From: Niastella koreensis GR20-10
Lineage (GTDB): Bacteria; Bacteroidota; Bacteroidia; Chitinophagales; Chitinophagaceae
Direction: 5' to 3'
Assembly (NCBI RefSeq): GCF_000246855.1
Contig: NC_016609.1
Coordinates: forward strand, 7,886,744 to 7,950,743
DNA length: 64,000 nucleotides
This document shows, one piece after another, positions 43,846 to 53,300 of the stretch. Position 1 is the stretch's first letter. Each line of letters opens with the position of its first letter. The translations under genes were made by a program, and so were the position numbers. The notes under the pieces are model-generated. The model was given only the letters and a program-made list of their open reading frames with translations, had not been told where the DNA came from and made no database searches.

Positions 43846-44598
43846 ATGTCAAACAACAAACCGACTCTATACACATCTCTGTCTCCTGCCTTACTTGATT
43901 TGTACGATATTAATAATACAATTGTTGTGATCATCGATGTGTTTCGCGCCACATCAACCATTGCTACCGCATTGTATAATGGCGCTAAATGCATTATCCC
44001 GGTTGACAGTGTAGCCAAGTGCATTGAGCTGGGTAAAAAAATTGAAGCCATCACTGCCGGTGAACGCGACGGTAAAATAGCAGAGGGGCTGGAGTATGGC
44101 AATTCACCCTTTGAATACTCAAAGGAATTTATCGCTGGTAAAACACTGGTGCTTACTACCACCAATGGCACTAAACTGTTGCATATGGCATTGGAGCGGG
44201 GTGCAGGCCACATAATAACCGGATCGTTCCCTAACCTGTCGGCCATTTGCGATTATCTTATTCAACAAAAACAGCCGGTACTGCTGGGTTGTGCTGCGTG
44301 GAAAGACCGCGTGAATATGGAAGATATGTTATTTGCCGGTGCAGTAATTCACCAGGTTAAAGAGCATTTCAACATTAACTGCGACAGCTCGGGCATAGCA
44401 GAAACCATGTATCTGAACGCCAAAAGCGACATGTATGGTTTCATCAAAGACAAACAGGCCACCCACTTTCAGCGACTTACCAATTTTGGGCTGGAAAAGG
44501 ATATCCGCTATTGTCTTACGCCCGATATTGCCAATGTGCTGCCGTTTTATGAAGATGGTAAACTGGTAGTACACAATACAATAGACAATTGGCAATAG
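43846..44598 (+). CDS. comB: 2-phosphosulfolactate phosphatase (ComB family)
   Basis: The product has 250 residues from the ATG at 43846. Family motifs are visible: VVIIDVFRATSTIATALYNG, the EGLEYGNSPFEYSK segment, LVLTTTNGTKLLHMALERGA, TGSFPNLSAICDYL and CAAWKDRVNMEDMLFAGAVI. In coenzyme M biosynthesis ComB hydrolyses 2-phosphosulfolactate; in bacteria without coenzyme M its product sulfolactate may serve other sulfonate metabolism, so the physiological role here is open. The C-terminal NTIDNWQ is encoded by a heptamer array (44578-44612). Inverted copies of a 120-bp element flank the gene. Confidence 0.88.
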   Translation: MSNNKPTLYTSLSPALLDLYDINNTIVVIIDVFRATSTIATALYNGAKCIIPVDSVAKCIELGKKIEAITAGERDGKIAEGLEYGNSPFEYSKEFIAGKTLVLTTTNGTKLLHMALERGAGHIITGSFPNLSAICDYLIQQKQPVLLGCAAWKDRVNMEDMLFAGAVIHQVKEHFNINCDSSGIAETMYLNAKSDMYGFIKDKQATHFQRLTNFGLEKDIRYCLTPDIANVLPFYEDGKLVVHNTIDNWQ

Positions 44599-44699
44599 AC
44601 AATAGGCAAAGCTTTCCTGTTTTACACCAGTTTGCCTATGGTCGCACACCCCGCAATTCGCGAACCCTTGTCAATTGCTATTGACTATTGCCAATTGAA
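44578..44699. repeat. Heptamer-bracketed element right of comB (CAATA family, copy 2, inverted)
   Basis: The left array is five 7-bp units (44578-44612, ACAATAG/GCAATAG type), overlapping the comB stop codon (44596-44598). The core at 44634-44677 is the reverse complement of the copy 1 core. The right array of ATTG words runs 44672-44699 (spacing 6, 7 and 7 bp). As a whole it is copy 1 in reverse orientation. Confidence 0.88.
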
Positions 44700-44720
44700 C
44701 TTTAGCTTTCCTTTAATAAA

Positions 44721-44939
44721 CTATTTCAGATCCCTGTGCGTTATTTGCACAGGGATCTTTCTTTTCAGCACTCCCGCCCAGATTTGTTCTTTCCCGGTAA
44801 AATAGTGCGTTTGTATATACCTGTTGGTGGTTAAAGTGAGGTTTTGAATAACCATCATGGTTAAGTGTTTAGCATACAATAGCTGGCTTCCGGTAAGGGT
44901 TTTATAAAAACAGGCCATTTTGAACTGGCCCGAGTACAA
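44721..44939 (-). CDS. Doubtful 72-codon frame
   Basis: The minus-strand frame reads YKTLTGSQLLYAKHLTMMVI and so on, with codon use like real genes. It has only a TTG start (or an ATG 7 codons in). Its last codons are the arm of a perfect plus-strand terminator (44728-44758). No family is recognised. It may be a remnant or chance. Confidence 0.25.
   Translation of the reverse strand: MYSGQFKMACFYKTLTGSQLLYAKHLTMMVIQNLTLTTNRYIQTHYFTGKEQIWAGVLKRKIPVQITHRDLK
44728..44765 (+). terminator. Intrinsic terminator of comB
   Basis: AGATCCCTGTGC (44728-44739) and GCACAGGGATCT (44747-44758) form a perfect 12-bp stem with a 7-base loop, followed by TTCTTTT. Confidence 0.92.
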
Positions 44940-45481
44940 TTTTGGTCCGGCAGGTGTAAGTGACTTAGTCCAACCAGGCTACTTGCCTGTTCCAGGTCAA
45001 TAAGTTATACACATAATGCCAGTTTTGGTAAAAAAAAGCAGTTAAAAGCAGCCGGTTAAGCATTATGTAAGTTATTTTTTATAATATTTGTGCTGCAAAT
45101 CAAAATGGGGGTGGAATTGGATTTGCATTATCCTCATTAAGCCTGGTTGTAGATCATTTCATTATTAGGTGCCGCAGCGATAGAAAATGTGAAAAACAGC
45201 AGAACCCGGAGCCGTAAGAAGGTAGCCCAATTGCCCTGAATGTACGCTATAGGGGCTAAAAAAGTGACAGAAAAGCGGGATCGGACCCAAAAATTTTTGC
45301 TTTTTGTAAATTTGGCGTATTATTGTGTTTGGAATAGGGCTGATAAGTCATACCCGATACTCACAAAGCTCATCAGTTATTTCATTCCACGCATATAAAA
45401 CTCATTTCAATTTTTTTTCATCAGAATTTTCAACGAACAAAGTTTGCTCGTCTGATTAGGTGTTAACTCACAAGTTATTTT
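44940..45481. other. Long leader region of rho, no gene
   Basis: About 540 bp upstream of rho hold no ORF. One TAnnTTTG match (TAAATTTG, 45307-45314) would give a leader of about 160 bases, but it lacks a placed -33. Rho genes in many bacteria have long leaders used for autoregulation, so this may be functional. I see no clear attenuator hairpin. Confidence 0.45.
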
Positions 45482-47224
45482 ATGTATGACATTTTGCAAT
45501 TGAACGACATGCTCGTTCCAGAACTGTTAGATATTGCCGAACAGTTAAAAATACCCAACGCAAAAAAATTAGACAAACAGGAGCTAGTATATAAAATCCT
45601 AGATAAGCAGGCTGTGATGGCAAGTGCAGTAAAGAGTAGTGCAGCCGATGATAAAGGTAAACGTAAAAGAGTAGTAAAGACCACTACTGCAAATGCAACG
45701 GAAGAAGCAGATGTAGTAAGTGGTGATGATAAACCAGTGCGCAAGGAACTGAAGAAGGAAGCGCCCAAAAAGAAAGTAATAGAAAAGCCCGCTCCGGCGC
45801 CAATTCCAGTGAAAAAGGGTCGCAAGAAACCAGAGCCGGAAGAAGAAGAGGAAGAAGCAACCCCGATTTTACCAGTGCTGATGGATGACGATCATGATGA
45901 ACATAATCATCATGAAGACCAGGAGGATGACGAAATGCCTCCGCATGATGATGAAGAGGAAGGCGATGATGAGGAAGAAGGTGGCACCATAGTTTCTCAC
46001 CAACACCAGCATCACGGACACCACGAACGAATGTCAGAGCCGCAACCTTCGGCAGATCAGCAACAAAAATCATATCCCCACCGCCGTGAAAGTGCCTTTA
46101 ACATTGAATTTGACGGCGTTATTATGGCAGAGGGTGTTTTGGAAATGATGCCCGACGGATATGGTTTCTTACGCTCTTCAGACTACAACTACCTTTCTTC
46201 TCCAGACGATATCTATGTTTCTCCTTCCCAGATAAAATTATTCGGCTTAAAAACAGGTGACACCATCTTCGGTGCTGTTCGTCCGCCCAAAGAAGGAGAG
46301 AAATACTTCGCGTTGCTGAAAGTGGAAACCATCAATGGTAAACAACCGGAAGATGTGCGTGACCGCGTACCTTTCGATTACCTGACCCCACTGTTCCCAT
46401 TCGAGAAGCTGAACCTGTTCACTGTTCCCAATCAATACAGCACCCGCATCATGGATCTGTTTACGCCCATTGGTAAGGGTCAGCGTGGATTGATTGTGGC
46501 GCAGCCAAAAACCGGTAAAACCGTATTGCTGAAAGAAGTGGCCAACGCCATTGCAGCCAATCACCCCGAATGTTATCTGATGGTGGTACTGGTTGATGAG
46601 CGTCCTGAGGAAGTTACCGATATGGAGCGCAGCGTACGTGCTGAAGTAATTGCTTCTACTTTCGACGAACCAGCTGAAAAGCACGTGAAAGTATCTACCA
46701 TTGCCCTGCAAAAAGCAAAACGCCTGGTAGAGTGCGGTCATGATGTAGTTATCCTGTTAGACTCTATCACCCGTTTGGCCCGCGCCCATAACACCGTAGC
46801 GCCTGCATCAGGTAAAGTATTATCCGGTGGTGTGGAAGCGAACGCCATGCAAAAGCCTAAACAATTCTTTGGCGCCGCCCGTAAAATTGAGAACGGCGGT
46901 TCATTAACCATACTGGCCACCGCATTGATAGATACCGGTTCTAAAATGGATGAGGTGATCTTTGAAGAGTTCAAGGGTACCGGTAACATGGAATTGCAGC
47001 TGGACCGCCGCCTGGCCAACAGACGCGTGTTCCCGGCCATTGACCTGGTAGCCTCTTCTACCCGTCGCGATGACCTGTTGCTGGAACGCGATGTGCTGCA
47101 ACGCATGAACCTGTTACGTGTGTATCTTACAGATATGAATACGGAAGAAGCAATGAGTGAATTGCTGAAACGTATGCGTGGTACAAAAGACAACCAAGAG
47201 TTCTTAGCAAGCATGAACGGCTGA
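45482..47224 (+). CDS. rho: Transcription termination factor Rho with Asp/Glu/His-rich insertion
   Basis: The product has 580 residues. The start [20 protein letters not shown] is the usual Bacteroidetes Rho N-terminus (Rho_N helices, 1-48). Residues about 55-200 are an insertion: a basic part ([31 protein letters not shown]) then a strongly acidic and His-rich part (about 118-196; [28 protein letters not shown]). The cold-shock RNA-binding domain follows (about 215-290, [20 protein letters not shown]), then the hexameric ATPase with Walker [11 protein letters not shown] (Lys346), [27 protein letters not shown] and the C-terminal ring contacts. All catalytic motifs are intact. E. coli Rho is about 419 residues, so the insert adds most of the extra length. 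Confidence 0.97.
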   Translation: MYDILQLNDMLVPELLDIAEQLKIPNAKKLDKQELVYKILDKQAVMASAVKSSAADDKGKRKRVVKTTTANATEEADVVSGDDKPVRKELKKEAPKKKVIEKPAPAPIPVKKGRKKPEPEEEEEEATPILPVLMDDDHDEHNHHEDQEDDEMPPHDDEEEGDDEEEGGTIVSHQHQHHGHHERMSEPQPSADQQQKSYPHRRESAFNIEFDGVIMAEGVLEMMPDGYGFLRSSDYNYLSSPDDIYVSPSQIKLFGLKTGDTIFGAVRPPKEGEKYFALLKVETINGKQPEDVRDRVPFDYLTPLFPFEKLNLFTVPNQYSTRIMDLFTPIGKGQRGLIVAQPKTGKTVLLKEVANAIAANHPECYLMVVLVDERPEEVTDMERSVRAEVIASTFDEPAEKHVKVSTIALQKAKRLVECGHDVVILLDSITRLARAHNTVAPASGKVLSGGVEANAMQKPKQFFGAARKIENGGSLTILATALIDTGSKMDEVIFEEFKGTGNMELQLDRRLANRRVFPAIDLVASSTRRDDLLLERDVLQRMNLLRVYLTDMNTEEAMSELLKRMRGTKDNQEFLASMNG

Positions 47225-47248
47225 AGTCCATCGGCCACCCATCATACT

Positions 47249-47283
47249 AAAAAGCCACACCGGTAATGGTGTGGCTTTTTTTA
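47249..47283 (+). terminator. Intrinsic terminator of rho
   Basis: AAAAGCCACACC and GGTGTGGCTTTT form the stem around a 6-base loop, with a run of seven T's. It lies 25 bp after the rho stop. Confidence 0.93.
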
Positions 47284-47309
47284 TATATGTGCCTGTAACC
47301 TTCTTTTTT

Positions 47310-47343
47310 GGCCTCCCCCCCGACCCCCTCCAATGGAGGGGAG
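47310..47343. repeat. C-rich 34-bp repeat, copy B
   Basis: Near-identical to 41728-41762 (copy A), in the same orientation. It abuts the 3' end of the minus-strand PCD gene and again follows a T-run. Confidence 0.9.
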
Positions 47344-47352
47344 ATTGTACAT

Positions 47353-47586
47353 CTATTTTACAATAGCGTCTATCTTCTTCGCCAGCTTATGGTCTTTATC
47401 GGTAACCACATCGCCGGCATCGTGGGTGCTTAACCATACCTCTACTGTGTTCCAAACGTTGGTCCACATAGGATGATGATCCATCTTTTCAGCCTCCAGC
47501 GCCACGCGTGTCATGAATGCAAATGCTTCGGAGAAGTTCTTGAATGTAAACTTCTGGTAGAGCTTGTTGTTTTGTTCTTGCCACAT
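47353..47586 (-). CDS. 4a-hydroxytetrahydrobiopterin dehydratase (pterin carbinolamine dehydratase)
   Basis: The product has 77 residues. The active-site signature [20 protein letters not shown] is intact (the conserved [ED]-K-x-x-H-H-P pattern), followed by [20 protein letters not shown], the conserved end. The protein is shorter than most PCDs (about 95-110), lacking part of the N-terminal region, but contains the whole catalytic core. It recycles the pterin cofactor of aromatic amino acid hydroxylases. No hydroxylase gene is adjacent. Confidence 0.92.
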   Translation of the reverse strand: MWQEQNNKLYQKFTFKNFSEAFAFMTRVALEAEKMDHHPMWTNVWNTVEVWLSTHDAGDVVTDKDHKLAKKIDAIVK

Positions 47587-47647
47587 ATTGTTAGTTTTTA
47601 AAGGCAGTGGGCTCCCGATAGTGATCGGGATTCAGTAGGCAGTGGTG

Positions 47648-47872
47648 AAAGGGCAAAAGGCAAAGGGCAAAGGCCGCAACGCGGATGAAATCCGAAAGTA
47701 AAGCGAGCCCTCAACTTCGCTCGGTCTCTTCGCTGACCCTTCGACTTCGCTCTGGGTATTCGTCCTTTATCAACGCTATCAACTCCGTCAACTCTATCAA
47801 CCTGCCACTGTATACCAAAAACGCTTCACTTTAAACCCTTGTCAACACGTTAACCTGTTAACCCGTCAACTA
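47648..47872. repeat. Composite word-repeat tract (heptamers, then 9-mers and 8-mers)
   Basis: Four heptamers of the AAAGGGC type lie at 47648-47675. CTTCGCT words occur at 47715, 47728 and 47745. Four 9-bp units ending in TCAAC follow (about 47766-47801), then four 8-bp units ending in TCAAC or TTAAC (about 47839-47870). The last runs into the stop codon of the IPExxxVDY gene. The tract fills the 283-bp spacer between two minus-strand genes. A short TCCCGATAGTGATCGGGA palindrome near 47614-47631 precedes it. Confidence 0.85.
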
Positions 47873-48304
47873 GAAAATCAAGTGCCCTTTATTCTTAATC
47901 TTCTCATTCGTTAACTCCATCACCAACTGTACTCCCGTAATCGTCTTCACCGAGCCAATGATCTGCTGAAAGAATGAATCCGCCACCGTATCGCCTTTCA
48001 TCAGCCACAGAAAATCCAGGTGTCTGAATTCGGGTAACAGGTACTCTCCATCGTACTGATTATTGTATAAATAGTGTACCAGGCTGCCGGTGGGTTCCCG
48101 GTATTCAAAAACTGAAAAATAATAGTTGCGGTTTTTTTTCGCCAGCTGGATCTCGATGTCGTTGTTTATCCGGAAGTCAAAATGTAATAAATGATTCAGG
48201 TGCCAGCAGAACTGGTAACTTTTCAGGGGTGCTACAATACCGGCCAACCGGGTATCCTCAAAAAAATCATTGGCCAAATCATCCAGGTCGAGCTTAAGTT
48301 TCAT
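47870..48304 (-). CDS. IPExxxVDY family protein
   Basis: The product has 144 residues. The family motif appears as LLPEFRHLDFLWLMKGD (LPE-x3-LDF in place of IPE-x3-VDY). The N-terminal KLKLDLDDLANDFFEDTRLAGIVAPLKSY and YYFSVFEYREPTGSLVHYLY segments also fit. It is a Bacteroidetes-specific family of unknown function. Its 3' end touches the 8-bp word array. A 6-bp perfect palindrome (ATGCCA...TGGCAT) covers its start codon region at 48303-48320. Confidence 0.85.
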   Translation of the reverse strand: MKLKLDLDDLANDFFEDTRLAGIVAPLKSYQFCWHLNHLLHFDFRINNDIEIQLAKKNRNYYFSVFEYREPTGSLVHYLYNNQYDGEYLLPEFRHLDFLWLMKGDTVADSFFQQIIGSVKTITGVQLVMELTNEKIKNKGHLIF

Positions 48305-48333
48305 GCCATAATATTGGCATAAAGGTATAAAAC

Positions 48334-49983
48334 TTAAAATTCAACGGGACCTTCTTTCATTTCCTGTCCTCTTTTATACTTTACCGTGGTTTTATCGCCT
48401 TTATTGAACTTTGATAACGCCTGCATATAGGTTTCGAGCGAGCTGGTATCAAAGCTGCCCAATTGTACAATTATGTCCCCGGTTTGAATACCTGCTTTTT
48501 GTGCCGGCCGTCCATCCGTAACGCCATCCACGCGCACCCCGCCGCCCGAAAAAGTATAATCGGGCATAATGCCCAGCGTAACATTAAACCGGGCAGTGGT
48601 TGACATAGCGGGCTCGCGCGTTTTCTGAAACGCCAGCCTGCCTTTAGTATTTGTAACATCAACCAGGCTTTCAATGTATTTTACAACAAAGGCCTCACCG
48701 GTGAAATTGATCTTGTTGTAATCATCGGTAGGCTTGTGGTAATCGCTGTGTAAACCGGTGAAAAAGAACAGCACGGGAATGTTCTTTAAATAAAACGAAG
48801 TATGATCGCTGGGGCCCATGCCGCTGCTGTCGTATTTAATAGTAAAATACTTTTGTTTGCTTAGAGTGGTGAATACCGGCCCCCAGGTGGGAGAAGTGCC
48901 ATAACCGCCAACCGTAATGGCTTTGGTGCTGTCATTTAACCGGCCAACCATATCCATATTCACCATAAAGTTTACCGATTGCAGGTCGATGGTAGGGTGT
49001 TCGGTGAAATACTTTGAACCAAACAGCCCCAGTTCTTCGCCCGAAAAAGCGATGAACACGTAGTTATTGTTCTTGTCTTTCGATGCCTTCAGCAAGCGGG
49101 CCAGTTCAATCAACGCAGCTGTTCCGCTGGCATTGTCATCGGCTCCATTATGGATCTGCCGTTCACCGGAGCGCAGCATGGAGTTGCCATCTTCGCCATA
49201 ACCCAGGTGATCGTAATGCGCCCCAAAAACAATCGTATTGGGGGCGCCGTTATTAATAAATCCGATCACGTTGTGACCGGTCCTTTTTTTATCGCCAATC
49301 ACTGTTTTAAGGCGAATGTCCAATGTGGCGTTATCATCGGCCAGGAATTGTTTGCAGGCTTTTGCGGTTAAATACACAACCGGGATGGTCACCGGGCTGC
49401 TATTGTCTTTGCTATCGAATTTGAGGTTGTCGGCTATGCCGGATGTGTTATATACAAACAATGCAGTAGCGCCCTTTTCGGCAGCTTTACCGGCAATGGT
49501 TTTTATTGCAGCCGTAAGATCGAAATGCGGGTTCTCCTTATTGTCTTCAATAATGTCTTTCAGGTCATCGAACCAGGGAACGCCTTTTTCCTTCACTGCA
49601 GGCGATACAGCGGCTTCTATGCTGGATGTGGGGCAAAATACAAACGGGAAGTATTCGTCGTTTAATTTAAGCTCATGGTCATTTACAAACAATAATGTAG
49701 CCGCATTGATCTGTTTACCGTCATAGATTTCAAAAGGTTGTAACCAGCCCTGTTCTCCCTTGGGTTCAAGACCGGCTTTTTGAAATTGATCGCTTATGTA
49801 TTCATGCGCCAGTTTTTCGCCGTTAGTACCGGCCCTTCTGCCTTCGAGTTTGTCATCCGCCAGGTACATAACATGTGCCTGCAGGTTGGTAATCATAACT
49901 TTATCGGCTTTTTTCAACTTCTGGCCAACTGAAGAAAACGAGGCGAGCAATAAAATGATCAATAAGCGCATGTACAGGTTCAT
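48334..49983 (-). CDS. Exported M28-family zinc aminopeptidase with PDZ domain
   Basis: The product has 549 residues with a signal peptide (LYMRLLIILLLASFSSVGQ). A PA-like inserted domain lies at about 110-230. The M28 catalytic core has its metal ligands in VFGAHYDHLGYGEDG, GADDNASGTAALIEL, AFSGEELGLFGSKYF, NMDMVGRLN and HSDYHKPTDDYNKI. A C-terminal PDZ domain occupies about 450-540 (DGRPAQKAGIQTGDIIVQLG). It probably degrades peptides in the periplasm or outside the cell. The promoter at 50013-50043 precedes it. Confidence 0.93.
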   Translation of the reverse strand: MNLYMRLLIILLLASFSSVGQKLKKADKVMITNLQAHVMYLADDKLEGRRAGTNGEKLAHEYISDQFQKAGLEPKGEQGWLQPFEIYDGKQINAATLLFVNDHELKLNDEYFPFVFCPTSSIEAAVSPAVKEKGVPWFDDLKDIIEDNKENPHFDLTAAIKTIAGKAAEKGATALFVYNTSGIADNLKFDSKDNSSPVTIPVVYLTAKACKQFLADDNATLDIRLKTVIGDKKRTGHNVIGFINNGAPNTIVFGAHYDHLGYGEDGNSMLRSGERQIHNGADDNASGTAALIELARLLKASKDKNNNYVFIAFSGEELGLFGSKYFTEHPTIDLQSVNFMVNMDMVGRLNDSTKAITVGGYGTSPTWGPVFTTLSKQKYFTIKYDSSGMGPSDHTSFYLKNIPVLFFFTGLHSDYHKPTDDYNKINFTGEAFVVKYIESLVDVTNTKGRLAFQKTREPAMSTTARFNVTLGIMPDYTFSGGGVRVDGVTDGRPAQKAGIQTGDIIVQLGSFDTSSLETYMQALSKFNKGDKTTVKYKRGQEMKEGPVEF

Positions 49984-50012
49984 TGTACTAATTTTTCAGG
50001 CTTGGGTGCAAA

Positions 50013-50043
50013 CAAAGGTATCATTAGACAAAGCCTGTACCAA
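50013..50043 (-). promoter_or_regulatory. Promoter of the M28 peptidase gene
   Basis: On the minus strand TTG (complement of 50041-50043), 20 bp, then TACCTTTG (complement of 50013-50020) match the consensus, about 30 bp before the start codon. Confidence 0.7.
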
Positions 50044-50391
50044 TAATTGTTTGTCATAAAATCCTCAATTTGTAAAACGCCCTGGCGAAGAAAAACCTCA
50101 AGCCGGGTGATGGAAATAATACTATTTTAACAGATTTCGAGGGGAGGGATCGACCGGCGGCAAAATAATGTGCCAACAAATTACTTTATAATCTGTTTAT
50201 AAATGACTGTTAACCGGATATTTCTGAAATAAACGACTTTCAAACGGCTATATTAATTTTGTTTAACATCGTTTTTTTCTTTATAACCTCACCTTTTTTC
50301 CTTTACTTTTGCAGATTGCCCTTTTTTGATTTTGCACCCCTAAAACGGGGAAATTGATTTGTACAGCGGCAACGGAAATTTAAAATTTAGC
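50044..50391. other. Divergent spacer before the SNF2 gene
   Basis: No gene is seen. TACTTTTG (50304-50311) is a TAnnTTTG match pointing right, without a placed TTG upstream. The SNF2 frame is open back to a TTG at 50359. Confidence 0.5.
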
Positions 50392-53300
50392 ATGGCACTA
50401 CCTCATCTTATTAAGTATGTGTATACCAATGGAACTGACGAAGTGATCCGGAGGGGAAAGAAAATACACGCCATTGGATATGTTGAACTGGTGGACTATG
50501 ATGAACTACTTGATTCTGTAACCTTCAGGGTGAAAGACGACAGTTACACCACCTACTATAAAGTAAACATACAGAAGTTTAAGGATGCGCGTACCCTTTC
50601 GGTACGTTGTGCATGTCCCTATAATTTAGGCGATATCTGCCGGCACGAAGCAGCAGCGCTTATTCAGCTTCAGGAGATGCTGGATAAAAATATGCTGAAG
50701 ACGGAAAAAGTTGATTACGATCAGAAGCATACTGTTGTGAAGATGAAATTCATCGACCTCAAAACATTACGTTTGCTCTGCTCGCCTGAAGCTTATACCG
50801 AAGCAGAAAAATATTTACGCACCCAGAAGGCAAATATTGAAAATGCCCAGGACGAAGTGGTGAAAGCCACCGTAACCATCGACGGCACTCCCTGGAAAGT
50901 GGTAATACGCAAGAACGAAGAAAGAAACTTTGATACCAGTTGTAATTATGAAGATGCCCTGCATCCGCTTTGTTTGCCCAAGGTGATCGTTTTTCTGCAA
51001 CTGTTGAATGCGTATGGCCCTTATTACTTCGATACCATTCGCAACTGGGATAAAGAAAAAAATAAATTGCTGGAAGCCTATGGCTATCAGTTAAGCGATA
51101 ACCTCGAGGGCAAGTTTGAATTCACCTATAAAGATGGTAAGCCGTTTTTAAGGGTACTGGATGCTTCCATCAAACGCATTTCCCCGCAGGATGCAGCACG
51201 CTCCAAACCAAAGCCGGTTGAAGTTGTAGTGCCTGTTGCTGATGAAACAGAGGCCGTGGACGTACAGGATAACACCCCCAAATACACGCAACGTATAGGC
51301 GTGGTGTTTAATTTCAACCACGACAGTTATCCCGGTTTTGAAGTGGACGCCATCAGTGGCGAAATGAATGAAGAAGCCACACAGTTTACCGGTAAAATAG
51401 AAAAGCTGGACCTGACCAAGTTTGTGAACCTGGAAGCATACAGCGAGAGCGACCGGCAAATGATACCCCAGCTGCGTAAAATGCAGGAAGCGGAGGTAAC
51501 CAAGTACCTTAACCGCAATTCGCCTTTCAGCGGCATTTGGGAAAACATCGTACACAACGAAGAAGACGACCTGCCGGAAGAAACCAAGGCATTAATGGTA
51601 GAATACCTGCATCCCAAACTGAAAAAACTGATTGCAGAAGTAGCGGCCAACCCGTTTGTATTTTACCTTAATGGCAAAAAGCCTTTCAAAACCGAGAACC
51701 TGCATACCGCTGGTATTGTAACCGATTATATCACCCCGTTCTTTAAAGTAATTGCCGGCAAAAACAATTATGAAATTGAATGTTGGGTGAAGTTGAACGG
51801 CCAACAGGTGAACATCAGCGAGAATGGCATAGACAGCAGTTTGCTTTTCTTTTATAACGACAATTTGTTTTTGTGGGATAAACCGGAAGACGTAAGCCTG
51901 GTAACCCAGTTTCATGGTAAAGGAAAACTGGTGTATTCAAAAGCCGACTGGCCCGAACAATTGCGTAAAATGGTGCTGCCGCTTACAAAAGATTACCATG
52001 TTGACTTTGATGGCACCCTGGTAAGTGAAGTTAAAGACGGCGATCCTGAAAAAAGAGTGGTATTGCAGGAAAAAGGCGATTACCTCGTATTTCAGCCATT
52101 GTTCTCTTACAAAGGGTTTGAAACAAAACCGGGCGGTAAAGATGAACTGGTGATACCCGATACAGAAAAAGTGGTGATCGTTCACCGGAATAAAGAAAAA
52201 GAATTACAGTTTATAAAAAAGCTGGAAGCTCTGCACTCAGGATTTATTCGCCCTGAAGGCGGTCAGCAACTGGCGTTGAAAGGCAGTGATGTATTGAAGA
52301 ACAACTGGTTCTTCCTGTTTGTAGACGCCATGAAGGAATTGAAGATCCCGGTATTTGGTTTTGATGCGTTGAAGAACTTCCGCTTTAATACCGCACGCCC
52401 GCAAACGAAGATCCACATCAGCAGCAATACCGATTGGTTCGATGCGCGGGTTGATATTGTATTCGGCGATCAGAAAGTAACCATTGCCGATGTAAAGAAG
52501 GCATTGGCCAACCGCCAGCAGTTCGTACAACTGAACGATGGTACGCTGGGTATTTTGCCGGAAGAGTGGATCAAAAAGTATTCGCTCCTGTTCCGCGTGG
52601 GGGAAGGCAAACAAAACCAGTTGCGCCTGTCGAAATACCACATGAGCGTGATTGACGAATTGTACGACAATCGCAGCGAAGAAGAACTGGTATTGAAACT
52701 GGAAGAGAAATACGAACAACTGAAGAGCTTCAACAAAATAAAAGAAATCCCGCTTCCTGAGCATTTGAAAAGCATTCTGCGTCCTTACCAGGAACACGGG
52801 TATCACTGGTTGCACTATCTCAGTGAAATTGGCTGGGGTGGTATTCTGGCCGATGATATGGGTCTTGGTAAAACCGTACAGGCATTATCGTACCTGAACT
52901 ATTATCGCACCAGCCATGGTAAATTACGGGCATTGGTAGTTTGCCCTACCACACTGATGTTTAACTGGGAGAATGAGATCAAGAAATTTACGCCCAGCCT
53001 CACTTACTATATTCACCATGGAGGTGAAAGAACAAGGGGGAAGGAGCAGTTCATGAATGCCGAGATCATCATCACCACGTATGGTACATTGCGCAGCGAT
53101 ATAAAACTGCTGGTTGAAGTACCATTCGATTATGTGGTGCTGGATGAATCGCAGGCGATCAAGAACCCCACCAGTAAGGTTACCAAAGCAGCCTGTTTGC
53201 TGCAATCGAAAAACAGGATCTGTTTAAGTGGTACGCCTTTACAGAATAATACATTCGATATTTTTGCCCAAATGAACTTCCTGAACCCGGGCATGCTGGG

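Noticed and set aside
43701-44699. CRISPR array
   Set aside because: The repeats are 7 bp without spacers and occur as inverted pairs; no cas genes.
45684-46073. 129-codon minus-strand frame opposite rho
   Set aside because: It is the antisense shadow of the acidic/His-rich insert of Rho; the plus frame is clearly the gene.
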